A stretch of 33,132 nucleotides of DNA. It comes from Bacillus sp. (in: firmicutes). GTDB taxonomy: Bacteria; Bacillota; Bacilli; Bacillales; Cytobacillaceae. Both the position numbers and the translations under genes were made by a program. Numbering within the stretch: position 1 is the first letter of the stretch; each line of letters opens with the position of its first letter. This document shows positions 24,763 to 32,988 of this stretch, piece after piece. The notes under the pieces are model-generated. The model was not told where the DNA came from and made no database searches. It saw nothing but the letters and a program-made list of their open reading frames with translations. The stretch spans positions 1 through 33,132 of the forward strand of contig JAPSKD010000015.1 of assembly GCA_031177865.1 (NCBI GenBank), given 5' to 3'.

Positions 24763-26250
24763 TTACCGCCAAATTGATTTTAAAATATATAACTCTAACG
24801 AATGTAACTTAACTTCACCATTTTTCACAAAGAGTTCCATTTGTTTATTTTCTTCGTTTGGAAAGATTAGGTCGGTGATTACGGACTCTCCGTCGTTTCC
24901 AAATAATTCTATTGAAGACCGATCAACAAAAATATGAAATCTTATCATTTTTTGTGATATAAGATTGCTATCATGTTTTCCTGCGAAGGAATCGTGGAAA
25001 GATACCTCTCCCGAATTTGTTCGATCAACAAAGAAATTTTTGTTTTTGACATCATAACCAATAATCGTTTCTTCTTTGCTTCCCTTACAAACCTTGAACC
25101 CAAATTCAGTTGCAGAGCCTATTTCAAACTCCGCAATGATTTCGAATGTATTACTATTAACGTTGGATAAAAGATTTTCACCGGGTACGACTACTTCGTT
25201 TTGGATTGAAATATTTTCAACACGAAGACCTTGTAATTCTCGAATCGGGTTTTGTACAAGACGAACACCTTCTTCGGTTGTCTTTAATGCAATAACTCTA
25301 GGAATAGTCATTGCACTTCGCCATTCTTTTGTGGGGGTTACATTTGCATAGCGCCAGTTACTCATCCAGCCAATATAAATTCTTCTCCCGTCTTCGGCTG
25401 GAACATCAGACCAACTAACTCCCGCATAATTATCACGCCCATGGTCAATCCATAAAATCGTTTCCTGAGAGGAATCATTTACAAACGAATTACCATCAAA
25501 ATTACCAATAAAATATTGCGTTCTGGAGCCTTCCTGTAAGCTAGGATCATCACCTATACTGACAAATAGCACCCACTTTTTCTGATTATCATCACCATCA
25601 ACAGGTAGTTGAAATAGGTCGGGACACTCCCATACACCATCATGTGATCCATGTCCTTCACCAAACTCACTGGCAAACTCCCATGAAGTTAAATTTTTTG
25701 AAGTATAAATTCTAATGGTTTGGCCAGCTGCTAATACCATTACCCAACGATTGGTGTCACGGTGCCAGAACACCTTTGGATCACGAAAGTCTATTATACT
25801 TTCCTCTTGAAGAACAGGGTTTCCCACATATTTCGTCCATGTACGTCCATTATCTTTGCTAAATGCAATACTCTGACGTTGTCTTGGATGATTAGAATCT
25901 GGATAAGTATCTGCATGTGTGAAAATGGCTACTAATCCTGATTTCCCATCAAAAAAGCCACTAGAGTCGTTCCAATCCACGACGGCACTACCTGAAAAAA
26001 TCATTCCATTCTCATCTGGTTCCAGACCAATTGGAAGGTGTTCCCAATGAACAAGATCTTTACTTACAGCATGTCCCCAATGCATTGGACCCCATGTAGT
26101 TCCATTTGGATGATATTGATAAAATAGATGATATTCTCCATTATAGAACACCATCCCATTTGGATCATTCATCCAATTACTCGCTGGTGAGAAGTGATAT
26201 TGTGGACGGTATTTTTCGAGATAATTCTGTTTTTCTATGACATTATTCAT
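24763..26250 (-). CDS. Cytoplasmic GH32 beta-fructofuranosidase (495 aa)
   Basis: This enzyme hydrolyses terminal fructose from sucrose or fructo-oligosaccharides. GH32 motifs are complete: WMNDPNG (D29), FRDPKVF (D157) and WECPDLF (E208), followed by a C-terminal beta sandwich (about 340-495). It has no signal peptide, so it acts inside the cell on imported oligosaccharides. It resembles domain A of the secreted protein (GMVFYNGEYHLFYQ here, GMVYYNGEYHLFYQ there), which suggests a common origin by duplication or shared family. AAGGAAG precedes the ATG. It lies 21 bp downstream of the fructokinase gene. Levanase-type or fructosidase-type substrate preference cannot be told from sequence. Confidence 0.93.
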   Translation of the reverse strand: MNNVIEKQNYLEKYRPQYHFSPASNWMNDPNGMVFYNGEYHLFYQYHPNGTTWGPMHWGHAVSKDLVHWEHLPIGLEPDENGMIFSGSAVVDWNDSSGFFDGKSGLVAIFTHADTYPDSNHPRQRQSIAFSKDNGRTWTKYVGNPVLQEESIIDFRDPKVFWHRDTNRWVMVLAAGQTIRIYTSKNLTSWEFASEFGEGHGSHDGVWECPDLFQLPVDGDDNQKKWVLFVSIGDDPSLQEGSRTQYFIGNFDGNSFVNDSSQETILWIDHGRDNYAGVSWSDVPAEDGRRIYIGWMSNWRYANVTPTKEWRSAMTIPRVIALKTTEEGVRLVQNPIRELQGLRVENISIQNEVVVPGENLLSNVNSNTFEIIAEFEIGSATEFGFKVCKGSKEETIIGYDVKNKNFFVDRTNSGEVSFHDSFAGKHDSNLISQKMIRFHIFVDRSSIELFGNDGESVITDLIFPNEENKQMELFVKNGEVKLHSLELYILKSIWR

Positions 26251-26271
26251 ATAATTTCGTTCTTCCTTTCA

Positions 26272-27258
26272 TTAATAGTCATTCAAAAATGAATAACTAT
26301 TATTCTTTTTCAAAAAATCAACCAGTTGTTCCCTTGATGGGATACTCGGGATTCCACCTTTCCCTTCTGTTGTAAGTGCTCCTATTGCATTGGCAAACGT
26401 AACCATTTCTTCAAAATCAGCATGATTTAATAAATCTAAAGATTTATTCATAGTAAGTAGTTTATATAAGGCACCACCAACGAAGGCATCTCCTGCTCCC
26501 GTTGTATCCACTACATTTGCTTTAAATCCCTCTTTATTGCCATAAACATGCTTATTTCTATAAAAGCAGCCATTAGCTCCTAAGGTCACAAAGATCAGAG
26601 ATGTACCATATTGTTCCTGTAAAATGTCTGTCCCTTTTAGCACATCACGATAACCTGTCAAAAATTCGAGTTCTTCCTCAGACAGTTTCACGATGTCTGC
26701 ATACTCAAATCCCTTTTTTATTTGCTGCTTTGCCTCATCAAGAGATTTCCATAACGGTATACGCAAATTAGGGTCATACGAAATCAATACTTTATGTTTT
26801 TTTGCAAATTCTAATCCAGTAATAGTTGCTGTCGCTGACGGCTCATTTGTTAATGATAATGATCCAAAATGAAAAATCCGAGATTGTTTTATCGTCTCCT
26901 CATTGATTTCATTTTTATCTAGCAAAATATCCGCGCCAGGATTTCGGTAAAAACTAAAAGATCTGTCACCTTTCTGGTCTAAATGAACAAATGCTAAGGT
27001 TGTATTTACCGTTTCAGAGAATAAGAGATTACTAGTATCAATGTTTTGGTCCTGCAGAACAGCCTTCAAAATGTGACCAAATTGGTCATTGCCCACTTTC
27101 CCGATAAACGCCGTTTTCATATTTAATCTGGAGAGTACAACCAATACATTGGCTGGTGCTCCTCCAGGATTTGTTTCAAATAAGATATTTCCCTGATCAG
27201 AATGGCCTGTAGGTGTGAAATCAATTAATAATTCTCCTAAAGCCGTAACATCATACAT
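26272..27258 (-). CDS. Fructokinase, PfkB family (328 aa)
   Basis: The enzyme phosphorylates fructose to fructose 6-phosphate with ATP, feeding glycolysis. The PfkB signature near the C-terminus is VVDTTGAGDAFVGGAL with the catalytic Asp in GAGD; the N-terminal GGAPANVLVVLSRL is the second family motif, and YDPNLRIPLW is typical of fructokinases in this family. I start at ATG 27258, 9 nt after AAAAAGG, giving MYDVTALGELLIDFTP; an ATG nine bases upstream sits directly on the ribosome binding site. It lies between the sugar-binding protein and the cytoplasmic GH32 gene, which fits release of free fructose inside the cell. Confidence 0.92.
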   Translation of the reverse strand: MYDVTALGELLIDFTPTGHSDQGNILFETNPGGAPANVLVVLSRLNMKTAFIGKVGNDQFGHILKAVLQDQNIDTSNLLFSETVNTTLAFVHLDQKGDRSFSFYRNPGADILLDKNEINEETIKQSRIFHFGSLSLTNEPSATATITGLEFAKKHKVLISYDPNLRIPLWKSLDEAKQQIKKGFEYADIVKLSEEELEFLTGYRDVLKGTDILQEQYGTSLIFVTLGANGCFYRNKHVYGNKEGFKANVVDTTGAGDAFVGGALYKLLTMNKSLDLLNHADFEEMVTFANAIGALTTEGKGGIPSIPSREQLVDFLKKNNSYSFLNDY

Positions 27259-27286
27259 ATCTATCATCCTTTTTCTGCTTATTGAA

Positions 27287-27319
27287 AAGAAAAGCCAGAC
27301 GGGTAGGAAGTCTGGCTTT
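27287..27319 (-). terminator. Intra-operon hairpin after the sugar-binding protein gene
   Basis: AAAGCCAGAC (27291-27300) pairs perfectly with GTCTGGCTTT (27310-27319), and on the minus strand TTTTCTTTT follows. It has all parts of a terminator but sits inside the operon, so it probably lowers expression of the genes after it or protects the upstream message. Confidence 0.75.
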
Positions 27320-27326
27320 ATAAGAA

Positions 27327-28964
27327 TTATTGTTTGTTATAACGATCCAAGCCTTTTTGGTAAACATCCATTAATTTTTCAAGTCCCATATCGTTTAATT
27401 GCTTAACATACGCATCCCATTCTTTCTCAATTCCACCCTCTATCAACCATTGAGCTTCTTTTTGCTTCACAAATGTTTTGATTTCTGGCTCAATCGTGTT
27501 AATAATTTCAAGTTCCTCAGGGGTAAAGAAGATAGATGGATAGTTTTCTTGGACCATATGTGGTCTGTAATACTCATCTAGAATGGCTAATCTTTCTTTT
27601 GCTCTTGGCTCCATGTCTACCACACTGCCAAAGTGATCTTTCAAGACAACAAATGGACCACCTGGGGCAACCTTTTGACGCAATTCACCCATTGCAACGC
27701 CGGCAGGGAGCTCTTTATTTACTAACATACCATTTGCATCTTCCTCATAAATTTCACCGATTGGACCCCAGTTAATTTGAGCAGACATTTTTGGTTCATA
27801 CAATTCATCTACCCAACGCATAGTTAGCTCAGGGTTTTTGTTCGCTGACGTAATAACGAAGGCATCTCTACCATACTCAGAATAATTTGAACGACCGATG
27901 ACAATCTTGCCGTCTTTACCCTTTAAAGGTGGTAAAACAACGTAATCTTTCACTCGATCTGTTCCCACTACTTCAGTATTTTCCCACCAGATGAAAGAGC
28001 CTAACGTTGGATCTTCTGTCTTCCCTTTTGCAAAAATTTGTTCTGTTTTTTGAGTTGCTACTTCAGGGTCAATTAAACCTTCTTTCACCCAGCCATTATA
28101 ATAATTGATCGCTTCTTTAAATTCTGGCTGTACTGCTGCATAGATTACTTTTCCATCTCTCACGACGCGATGATCTGCTTCAAAAGATGAATCTGGCAAG
28201 CCAAATAATCCAATTAGGTCTCCCTCGTTACCGCACCAGCCGTTATACCAGAAAGTTAACCCAATTTCGTCTTGCTTTCCGTTACCGTTCGGATCCTTTT
28301 CTTTAAATGCTTTTAACACATCATGGTATTCTTCCAATGTTGTTGGCATTGCAAGACCAAGTTTATCTAACCAAACTTTATTAATAAACATAATGTTAGG
28401 CATTCCAACTAAATCCATTTCTTCCGCACGTGGTAAGGAATAAATATGTCCATCTGGTGCGGTTACAACTTTTCTCAAATCCGGTCTTTGCTCAAATAGT
28501 TTCTTTAAATTAGGTGCATATTTGTCGATTAAATCTTCTAGTGGTATAATAGTGCCATTCTGACCATACTGTATGAGGTCATGATCACTAAATCCTGACG
28601 CATAGAACGCATCTGGCAGGTCGCCACTTGCCAGCATTAAATTTTTCTTTTCTTGATATCCATCTCCAGGGATATTATTCCATTTAATCTTAACGTTCGT
28701 TGCTTCTTGAAGTCGGTCAAATATGACCATTTCTGAATAATCAGGTGCTAAGGCTGCCTTTGGTGAAACAATGTTTAACGTAACTTGTTTGTCAACAATC
28801 GGTAAACCTGTTTTATTAAAGGCTACCTTTTCTGCTTTATCTGATCCTGCGGACTCATTGTTGGTACATCCAGTCAAAGCAAGAGATGCAGTTAATCCTA
28901 AAACCAAAGCCATTGATACTTTCTTCTTGTTCTTCACCATTCTTTTCTTCATCGATTTAAGCAT
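27327..28964 (-). CDS. Extracellular sugar-binding lipoprotein of an ABC importer (545 aa)
   Basis: A basic N-terminus, a hydrophobic segment and the lipobox LTGC (Cys33) show a lipoprotein held on the membrane. The mature protein has the long solute-binding fold of the LplA/YtcQ group (about 540 residues), with segments such as VAPDGHIYSLPRAEEMDL and FWYNGWCGNEGDLIGLFGLP. This group serves importers of oligosaccharides; the operon makes fructo-oligosaccharides the probable ligand. A GGGGGA site precedes the ATG. It follows the two permease genes and is separated from fructokinase by a terminator-like hairpin, as expected for a subunit needed in excess. Confidence 0.92.
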   Translation of the reverse strand: MLKSMKKRMVKNKKKVSMALVLGLTASLALTGCTNNESAGSDKAEKVAFNKTGLPIVDKQVTLNIVSPKAALAPDYSEMVIFDRLQEATNVKIKWNNIPGDGYQEKKNLMLASGDLPDAFYASGFSDHDLIQYGQNGTIIPLEDLIDKYAPNLKKLFEQRPDLRKVVTAPDGHIYSLPRAEEMDLVGMPNIMFINKVWLDKLGLAMPTTLEEYHDVLKAFKEKDPNGNGKQDEIGLTFWYNGWCGNEGDLIGLFGLPDSSFEADHRVVRDGKVIYAAVQPEFKEAINYYNGWVKEGLIDPEVATQKTEQIFAKGKTEDPTLGSFIWWENTEVVGTDRVKDYVVLPPLKGKDGKIVIGRSNYSEYGRDAFVITSANKNPELTMRWVDELYEPKMSAQINWGPIGEIYEEDANGMLVNKELPAGVAMGELRQKVAPGGPFVVLKDHFGSVVDMEPRAKERLAILDEYYRPHMVQENYPSIFFTPEELEIINTIEPEIKTFVKQKEAQWLIEGGIEKEWDAYVKQLNDMGLEKLMDVYQKGLDRYNKQ

Positions 28965-28997
28965 TTTGTTTCCCCCTCAATTTTATAATTTTTTTTA

Positions 28998-29912
28998 TTA
29001 ACCTTTAATTCCGCCAATCATAACACCTTTAACAAAATACTTTTGGACAAAAGGATATACGATTAAGAGCGGAACAGAAGCAACAATAATTACACCATAT
29101 TTAATCAATTCAGAAACTCTTTGTTTCGCTGCTAACGAATCTAGATCACTAATCATCATGGTTGATGCCTGATTTTGAATTAAGATATTTCGTAATATTA
29201 ACTGCAGCGGATATAAGTTTTCATTATTCAAGTAAATTAGTGCATCAAAATAGGAATTCCAGTGGCCAACTGCATAGAATAACACCATTACGGCAACAAT
29301 CGGTTTGGATAGTGGCAGGACAATTTTCGCGAAAAATTTCGCATCGGAGCATCCGTCCATTTTTGCCGCTTCTAATAGTTCATTTGGAATGCTTGTCTCA
29401 AAATAGGTTTTGGCTACAATCACATTCCAAACGGCTACTGCCTTTGGTAAGATCAGCGCCCACATAGTATTAAGTAAGCCTAGATTTTTTACTACTAAAT
29501 AAGTAGGAATTAATCCTCCTGAGAAAAACATCGTCATTAGAAATAAGAACATGAACACGTTTCTTCCATATAAATCTTTTCTGGATAAGGCGTAAGCAGC
29601 CATTAAAGTGAATCCTACATTTACGAACGTACCAACAACCGTATAGATGATAGAGTTCTTATAACCAAGCCAAATCTTACTGTCTCTGAATATCCGTTCG
29701 TATCCTTCGAAAGTGATTTCTTTTGGCAGCAACCAAACCTTCCCTTCGTAAATCATATTAGGATCACTAAAGGAGGCAATAACGATAAAGTACAAAGGAT
29801 AGACCACCAATATTAAAATCATCGCCGTTAGAAAAACATTTATGATATCAAAGATCCGATCTTCCTTAGATCTTCTAGTAATCTTCTTATTCTTCAAAGC
29901 TAGTAAATTCAT
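28998..29912 (-). CDS. ABC sugar permease, LplC/YtcP type (304 aa)
   Basis: The protein has six hydrophobic segments and the permease coupling motif EAAKMDGCSDAKFFAKIVLP (about residues 200-220) that contacts the ATPase. The C-terminus KYFVKGVMIGGIKG is the usual ending of this subfamily. It forms the channel with the permease encoded just before it; the two genes are 15 bp apart. GGGGGTG precedes the ATG. The group belongs to the large CUT1-type oligosaccharide importers. No ATPase gene is in the cluster, so a shared ATPase such as MsmX is likely (inference). Confidence 0.92.
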   Translation of the reverse strand: MNLLALKNKKITRRSKEDRIFDIINVFLTAMILILVVYPLYFIVIASFSDPNMIYEGKVWLLPKEITFEGYERIFRDSKIWLGYKNSIIYTVVGTFVNVGFTLMAAYALSRKDLYGRNVFMFLFLMTMFFSGGLIPTYLVVKNLGLLNTMWALILPKAVAVWNVIVAKTYFETSIPNELLEAAKMDGCSDAKFFAKIVLPLSKPIVAVMVLFYAVGHWNSYFDALIYLNNENLYPLQLILRNILIQNQASTMMISDLDSLAAKQRVSELIKYGVIIVASVPLLIVYPFVQKYFVKGVMIGGIKG

Positions 29913-29927
29913 GATTGTTGCACCCCC

Positions 29928-30884
29928 TTACCATAATCCTGTCCCTGATAATTTTTTCGCGAACTTATTTACTGCTATTAATAAAATTAAGTTAATCACT
30001 GCATTAAATAATCCTACTGCAGCAGCGAAGCTATATTGTGCTTGTTGTAACCCCATTTTGTATACGTAAGTTGGGATGATTTCTGCAGACGGCTGATTCA
30101 TAGGCGTTTGTAAAAGGTAGGCCTTTTCAAAGCCGATATTCATAATGCCGCCTACGGACAGAATTAATAAAATAACGGCCGTTGGCATGATTGCTGGTAT
30201 ATCAACATGCAAGATTCGCTGCCATTTATTTGCTCCATCCATTACTGCTGCTTCATGTAGTTCGGGGCTGACTCCTGCAAGTGCAGCCAGGTAAATAATC
30301 GCGGCCCATCCTGTTTCCTGCCAGACTCCGGATGCTATGTATAATGGTTTAAACCATTCTGGTTTTGCCATAAACGATATCGGATCTCCGCCAAATAACA
30401 GAATAATATTATTAATCAAACCGTTATTCGAAAAGAAAACAAAGATCATTCCTGCTAACACCACTACCGAGATAAAATGCGGCGCATATACGACCGTTTG
30501 AACAAAACGTTTGTATTTCTCACTTCTAATTTGATTTAACATAAGTGCTAGGAATATCGGAAGAGGAAAACCAACGATTAATTGAACCACACTGAGTCCG
30601 AGTGTATTTTTAATCAGCGTCCAAAATTGAAAGCTATCAAAAAACCTTTCAAAATGTTTAAACCCTACCCATGGACTTCCCATAATCCCTTTTGTGGCTA
30701 CAAAATCTTTAAATGCAATTAGAATGCCATACATTGGGAGGTAATGAAAAACAATAAAATAAATTAATGCGGGTAATAGAAATAAGTAAAGCTGGTAATT
30801 ACTAAGGATCTTTTTAAACTTTAATCCTCTTTTTACTTTGGCAGGTGAATCGATAACAGAATTTGCCTTCCTTGCCATTTCCAT
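29928..30884 (-). CDS. ABC sugar permease, LplB/YteP type (318 aa)
   Basis: Six hydrophobic segments and the coupling motif EAAVMDGANKWQRILHVDIP identify the first permease of the transporter pair. The N-terminal segment YQLYLFLLPALIYFIVFHYLPMYG and the C-terminal FNAVINLILLIAVNKFAKKLSG are typical of LplB-like proteins. It is the first gene of the fructan operon, immediately after the promoter and operator pair at 30938-31046. The start has GAGG 7 nt before ATG 30884; an ATG six bases later is also possible. Confidence 0.92.
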   Translation of the reverse strand: MEMARKANSVIDSPAKVKRGLKFKKILSNYQLYLFLLPALIYFIVFHYLPMYGILIAFKDFVATKGIMGSPWVGFKHFERFFDSFQFWTLIKNTLGLSVVQLIVGFPLPIFLALMLNQIRSEKYKRFVQTVVYAPHFISVVVLAGMIFVFFSNNGLINNIILLFGGDPISFMAKPEWFKPLYIASGVWQETGWAAIIYLAALAGVSPELHEAAVMDGANKWQRILHVDIPAIMPTAVILLILSVGGIMNIGFEKAYLLQTPMNQPSAEIIPTYVYKMGLQQAQYSFAAAVGLFNAVINLILLIAVNKFAKKLSGTGLW

Positions 30885-30937
30885 ATCCTTGCCTCACTTT
30901 CACGTTTATTTTGTTGTTTGTGCGCCTCTTATCATTT

Positions 30938-30951
30938 TTGAAACGTTTCCA
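30938..30951 (-). promoter_or_regulatory. LacI-type operator O1 (downstream of transport promoter)
   Basis: TTGAAACGTTTCCA with the palindromic core GAAACGTTTC. It lies about 40 bp after the predicted transcription start of the transport operon. Confidence 0.8.
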
Positions 30952-30993
30952 AATTAATATAAAAAAATTTGGTCTGTAATGTTATTCTCACAA

Positions 30994-31022
30994 TTAATAA
31001 AAAGTACTCGCTCAATCTACAA
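30994..31022 (-). promoter_or_regulatory. Predicted promoter of the fructan operon
   Basis: On the minus strand TTGTAG (31022-31017) and TATTAA (30999-30994) are 17 bp apart. The -35 match is weak. The promoter lies between two operators. Confidence 0.45.
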
Positions 31023-31032
31023 TCCTTACAAA

Positions 31033-31046
31033 TTGAAACGTTTCCA
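31033..31046 (-). promoter_or_regulatory. LacI-type operator O2 (upstream of transport promoter)
   Basis: The same 14-mer TTGAAACGTTTCCA as O1, with core centres 95 bp apart, close to nine helical turns. It overlaps the region just upstream of the -35 element. Confidence 0.8.
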
Positions 31047-31068
31047 TTAAAGACCAAAATATAAAACC

Positions 31069-32043
31069 CTACGTCGTTTCTCCTCTTCTATACATGACAG
31101 GAATTCGATAAATCTCTTGCTCTAACAATTCACCCTCAATCTTTCTTAAGAGTAGTTTTACAGAAATCCTTGCCATTTCTTCGACTGGCTGTCGAATCGT
31201 TGATAAAATAGGACGAAACAGTTTATTATCTTGAATACCATCATATCCGATTACTTTAACATCCTCTGGAGTTCGTAATCCATATAGCTTAGCTTTATCA
31301 ATATATTTAGCAGCAAGTATATCAGTATTAGCAAATATTCCATTTACGTTCTGGTGGTGAGGAAGATTAAAGAAATTTTCAAAGAATGAATCGTCTTCAT
31401 ATACTTCATCATGTTCTTCATAGGTACTAAATTCGATCCCTTGTATCTTTGCCTCATCAATAAAACCTGACTTCCTTAGTAAAACTTCACTATAAGCTGA
31501 ACTGGTTACTCCTAAGTAAGCCACTTTTGTAGCCCCGGCCTTCACTAGCTCCTGTAAAGCAATTCGACCGCCTGTATAGTTATCAGAAGTGACGCAAGTG
31601 ATTTTTTTTCCCAAATGCCGGTCCAAGCTAATAATCGGAATATCTGTACTGACACTATCTTCTATATCATTATAGGTAATCCCTATAATACCTGCTACTT
31701 TATTCTGATTGAGCATATCTAAATAATAAAGCTCCTTATCAGGCCTGCCACCACTATTGCAAAGCATCAATTTATAGCCTTCCCGATCCAGCTCATCTTC
31801 AATATAATAGGCAAGTTCCGAGAAAAATGGATGCCATATACTCGGAAGCAATAATGCAACCATTGTTGATTTTTGCATTTTAAAGTTTCTTGCTACTTCG
31901 TTTGGAATATAATTTAATTGTTTGATTGCTACCTTTACTTTCTCACGTGTTTCGGACTTTACGGCTGGATGATTGTTAATAACTCGTGAAACAGTGCCAA
32001 CTCCAACTCCCGCTAGTTCCGCAACATCTTTAATACTTGGCAC
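31069..32043 (-). CDS. LacI-family transcriptional repressor (324 aa)
   Basis: The N-terminal helix-turn-helix reads SIKDVAELAGVGVGTVSRVI, with the hinge helix near YIPNEVARNFKMQKS, and a periplasmic-binding-like sugar sensor domain follows (about residues 60-324). It probably represses the adjacent fructan operon and releases DNA on binding a fructose-containing ligand; the ligand is inferred from context. The best start is GTG 32043, 6 nt after GGAGGT; the ATG six bases upstream is too near that site. It has its own promoter, whose -35 element lies inside operator O4, so autorepression is likely. It is placed next to the operon it should control, with four matching operators. Confidence 0.92.
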   Translation of the reverse strand: MPSIKDVAELAGVGVGTVSRVINNHPAVKSETREKVKVAIKQLNYIPNEVARNFKMQKSTMVALLLPSIWHPFFSELAYYIEDELDREGYKLMLCNSGGRPDKELYYLDMLNQNKVAGIIGITYNDIEDSVSTDIPIISLDRHLGKKITCVTSDNYTGGRIALQELVKAGATKVAYLGVTSSAYSEVLLRKSGFIDEAKIQGIEFSTYEEHDEVYEDDSFFENFFNLPHHQNVNGIFANTDILAAKYIDKAKLYGLRTPEDVKVIGYDGIQDNKLFRPILSTIRQPVEEMARISVKLLLRKIEGELLEQEIYRIPVMYRRGETT

Positions 32044-32084
32044 TACCATACCTCCAGTAATAAAGTGATTTATTATTCTTATTT

Positions 32085-32098
32085 TGGAAACGTTTCAC
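32085..32098 (+). promoter_or_regulatory. LacI-type operator O3 (repressor gene leader)
   Basis: TGGAAACGTTTCAC, the inverted form of the same motif with one changed end base. It covers about +10 to +23 of the predicted repressor transcript. Confidence 0.75.
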
Positions 32099-32113
32099 CA
32101 TTTCCATAAACCT

Positions 32114-32142
32114 ATAATATCACCATATTGGAAACGTTTCAA
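32114..32142 (-). promoter_or_regulatory. Promoter of the LacI-family gene
   Basis: On the minus strand TTGAAA (32142-32137) and TATTAT (32119-32114) are separated by exactly 17 bp, five of six matches each. The -35 lies inside operator O4. Confidence 0.7.
32129..32142 (+). promoter_or_regulatory. LacI-type operator O4 (on the repressor -35 element)
   Basis: TGGAAACGTTTCAA, the exact reverse complement of O1 and O2. Its centre is 44 bp from that of O3. Confidence 0.8.
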
Positions 32143-32175
32143 CGTTTTTTTCAGAAAAATAAAATAAATTCCATT

Positions 32176-32988
32176 TTATGATAGGATGTATTTTTTTAAA
32201 GCCTCTGCAACACCGTCCTGATCATTAGAAAGTGTGATATCATCCGCAATTTCTTTAACTTGTATTGGTGCATTTCCCATAGCTATGCCAAGTCCAGCGA
32301 ATTCAATCATATTTATATCATTATAGTTGTCGCCTATAGCAATAATCTCGCTTCTTTGGATACCAAATTCTTTGCACAAAAAATCGATGCCAGAGGTCTT
32401 GGTTGCCTGATTAGGCATTATTTCTAAATATGTAGATTTTGAGGGGTAAATATTTAAATGACTAGAAAGATGTTCTTTCAGTTTTTCCTCCAATTTTTGA
32501 ATTCTTTCAAAATCAGCCATACATAAAATTTTATTTGCTCCCGTATTATTTTGCTCCCAGATTGAAAATAAATTACTAAAATCAGCAATATGCGGAGTAA
32601 TTTTTGTTATTTCACTCTCTTGTTTGGCCCATTCATCCAATGCTTCTATAAACCACTCATCATCCTTATATAAACTGATATGGATGCCCAATCTTTTAAC
32701 TATGGTATACACTAACTTTACCTTTGAAACAGGTATTGTAATGTTCAACCGCTGGTCACCATGATTCCAAATAAGCGCACCACTGTAACAAATAATCGGC
32801 TGTTCGATATTTAGCTCATGCTGCAAAAACAGCATCCCTCTAGGCATTCTTGCCGAAACTAAGATGACCGGAATTTGTTTTTCATTTACAACTTTACAAA
32901 TGACTTGTTTTGTGTATTCAGTAATCTCATGCCTCGAATTCAATAAAGTTCCATCAATATCTAAACACACCATTTTGAACGTTTTCAA
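32176..32988 (-). CDS. Cof-type HAD-superfamily phosphatase (270 aa)
   Basis: The catalytic motif CLDIDGTLLNSRHEIT near residues 8-23 has the nucleophile Asp in DIDGT, and the fourth motif appears as AIGDNYNDINMIEFAG. A C2-type cap domain fills the middle (about 85-190). Such enzymes dephosphorylate sugar phosphates, phosphonates or flavin precursors with loose specificity; here a fructose-phosphate type substrate is suggested only by context. The start is TTG 32988, with GGAGG 7 nt upstream and no suitable ATG. It lies upstream of the repressor on the same strand but has its own region of about 130 bp before the repressor, which holds that gene's promoter. Confidence 0.88.
   Translation of the reverse strand: MKTFKMVCLDIDGTLLNSRHEITEYTKQVICKVVNEKQIPVILVSARMPRGMLFLQHELNIEQPIICYSGALIWNHGDQRLNITIPVSKVKLVYTIVKRLGIHISLYKDDEWFIEALDEWAKQESEITKITPHIADFSNLFSIWEQNNTGANKILCMADFERIQKLEEKLKEHLSSHLNIYPSKSTYLEIMPNQATKTSGIDFLCKEFGIQRSEIIAIGDNYNDINMIEFAGLGIAMGNAPIQVKEIADDITLSNDQDGVAEALKKYILS

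Noticed and set aside
30938-31046. Operators read as CcpA cre sites
   Set aside because: The CG centre fits, but three consensus positions differ and all four sites share one exact motif beside a LacI-family gene, so a local repressor fits better; joint control is still possible.
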